Source: RGIG3102 sp964507095 (GTDB lineage: Bacteria > Bacillota > Clostridia > Oscillospirales > Ruminococcaceae). Taken from it: DNA of 58,824 nt. Of the stretch, positions 58,758-58,824 are shown piece by piece. Each line of letters begins with the position of its first letter. The stretch's first letter is position 1. Position numbers and translations under genes: made by a program. The notes beneath the pieces are model-generated. The model was not told where the DNA came from. It saw only the letters and a program-made list of their open reading frames with translations, and did no database searches. The stretch covers positions 1-58,824 of the forward strand of contig CAZDOS010000005.1 in assembly GCA_964507095.1 (NCBI GenBank). Reading direction: 5' to 3'.

Positions 58758-58824
58758 TGTCTGCCCATATCAAATGTATATTAGTCAATGATGTGAGACC
58801 AAAAACGAACGAAATAAAAAAGTT

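Noticed and set aside
1..58824. CRISPR arrays, tRNA or rRNA genes, insertion sequences, prophage genes
   Set aside because: I looked for regularly spaced repeats, cloverleaf sequences, rRNA cores, transposase or integrase motifs and found none.

Overview
The window reads as chromosomal core genome of a Gram-positive member of the Firmicutes, most likely class Clostridia. The evidence is the order yicC-remA-gmk-priA-def-fmt-(yugP-like)-rsmB-rlmN-prpC-prkC-rsgA-thiN, strong AGGAGG ribosome sites, a tRNA-Ala T-box, S-box (SAM-I) and FMN riboswitches, a PASTA kinase, FAD-dependent thymidylate synthase, lipoproteins with a lipobox, and frequent TTG/GTG starts. An Anaerovoracaceae/Family XIII-like anaerobe is a guess. 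I see no rRNA, tRNA, CRISPR array, insertion sequence or prophage.

Layout. 1-4562: end of an FtsX-like permease, a sirtuin, release factor 3 and a GH13 alpha-glucosidase. 4563-17603: a long plus-strand housekeeping run for RNA and protein quality (RNase YicC, RemA, Gmk, PriA, peptide deformylase, Met-tRNA formyltransferase, RsmB, RlmN), then Ser/Thr phospho-signalling (PrpC/PrkC), RsgA and thiamine pyrophosphokinase. 17634-24277: a lone substrate-binding protein without a signal peptide, a small membrane protein, and a complete nucleoside-type importer (BMP lipoprotein, double ATPase, two permeases). 24281-26527: a pseudouridine synthase, a PPOX-fold protein and SfsA. 26552-31990: three consecutive RNA-regulated units: T-box/alaS, FMN riboswitch/ribU, SAM-I riboswitch/metK. 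31972-34477: a Toprim-HAD fusion gene, then a divergent TetR/HMA metal-binding pair around a palindromic operator. 34579-43308: RecD2, an MreB paralogue, a DUF45-type metallopeptidase, PcrA, ThyX, thymidylate kinase and a DUF2156 acyl/aminoacyltransferase. 43320-48142: a GNAT, MltG, a U32 tRNA-hydroxylation-type protein and a cytosolic 5'-nucleotidase. 48206-52687: a small lipoprotein divergent from a heterodimeric ABC exporter. 52745-54536: a short accessory-looking trio (DUF3795-like, ankyrin, unknown). 54579-58824: MtaB, Pgi, a small unknown P-loop protein, YceD and ribosomal protein L32.

Most genes serve translation, tRNA/rRNA modification, DNA replication/repair and nucleotide supply. 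The items I would look at first are the Toprim(DUF4093)-HAD fusion with its near-leaderless start inside the metK terminator, the second leaderless candidate at rlmN, the TetR/HMA operator whose arms contain both divergent -35 boxes, the lone cytosolic substrate-binding protein, the small P-loop protein after pgi, and the DUF3795/ankyrin/unknown trio. Starts were chosen by Shine-Dalgarno spacing and family N-termini. No homology search was run, so family names rest on motifs recognised by eye.
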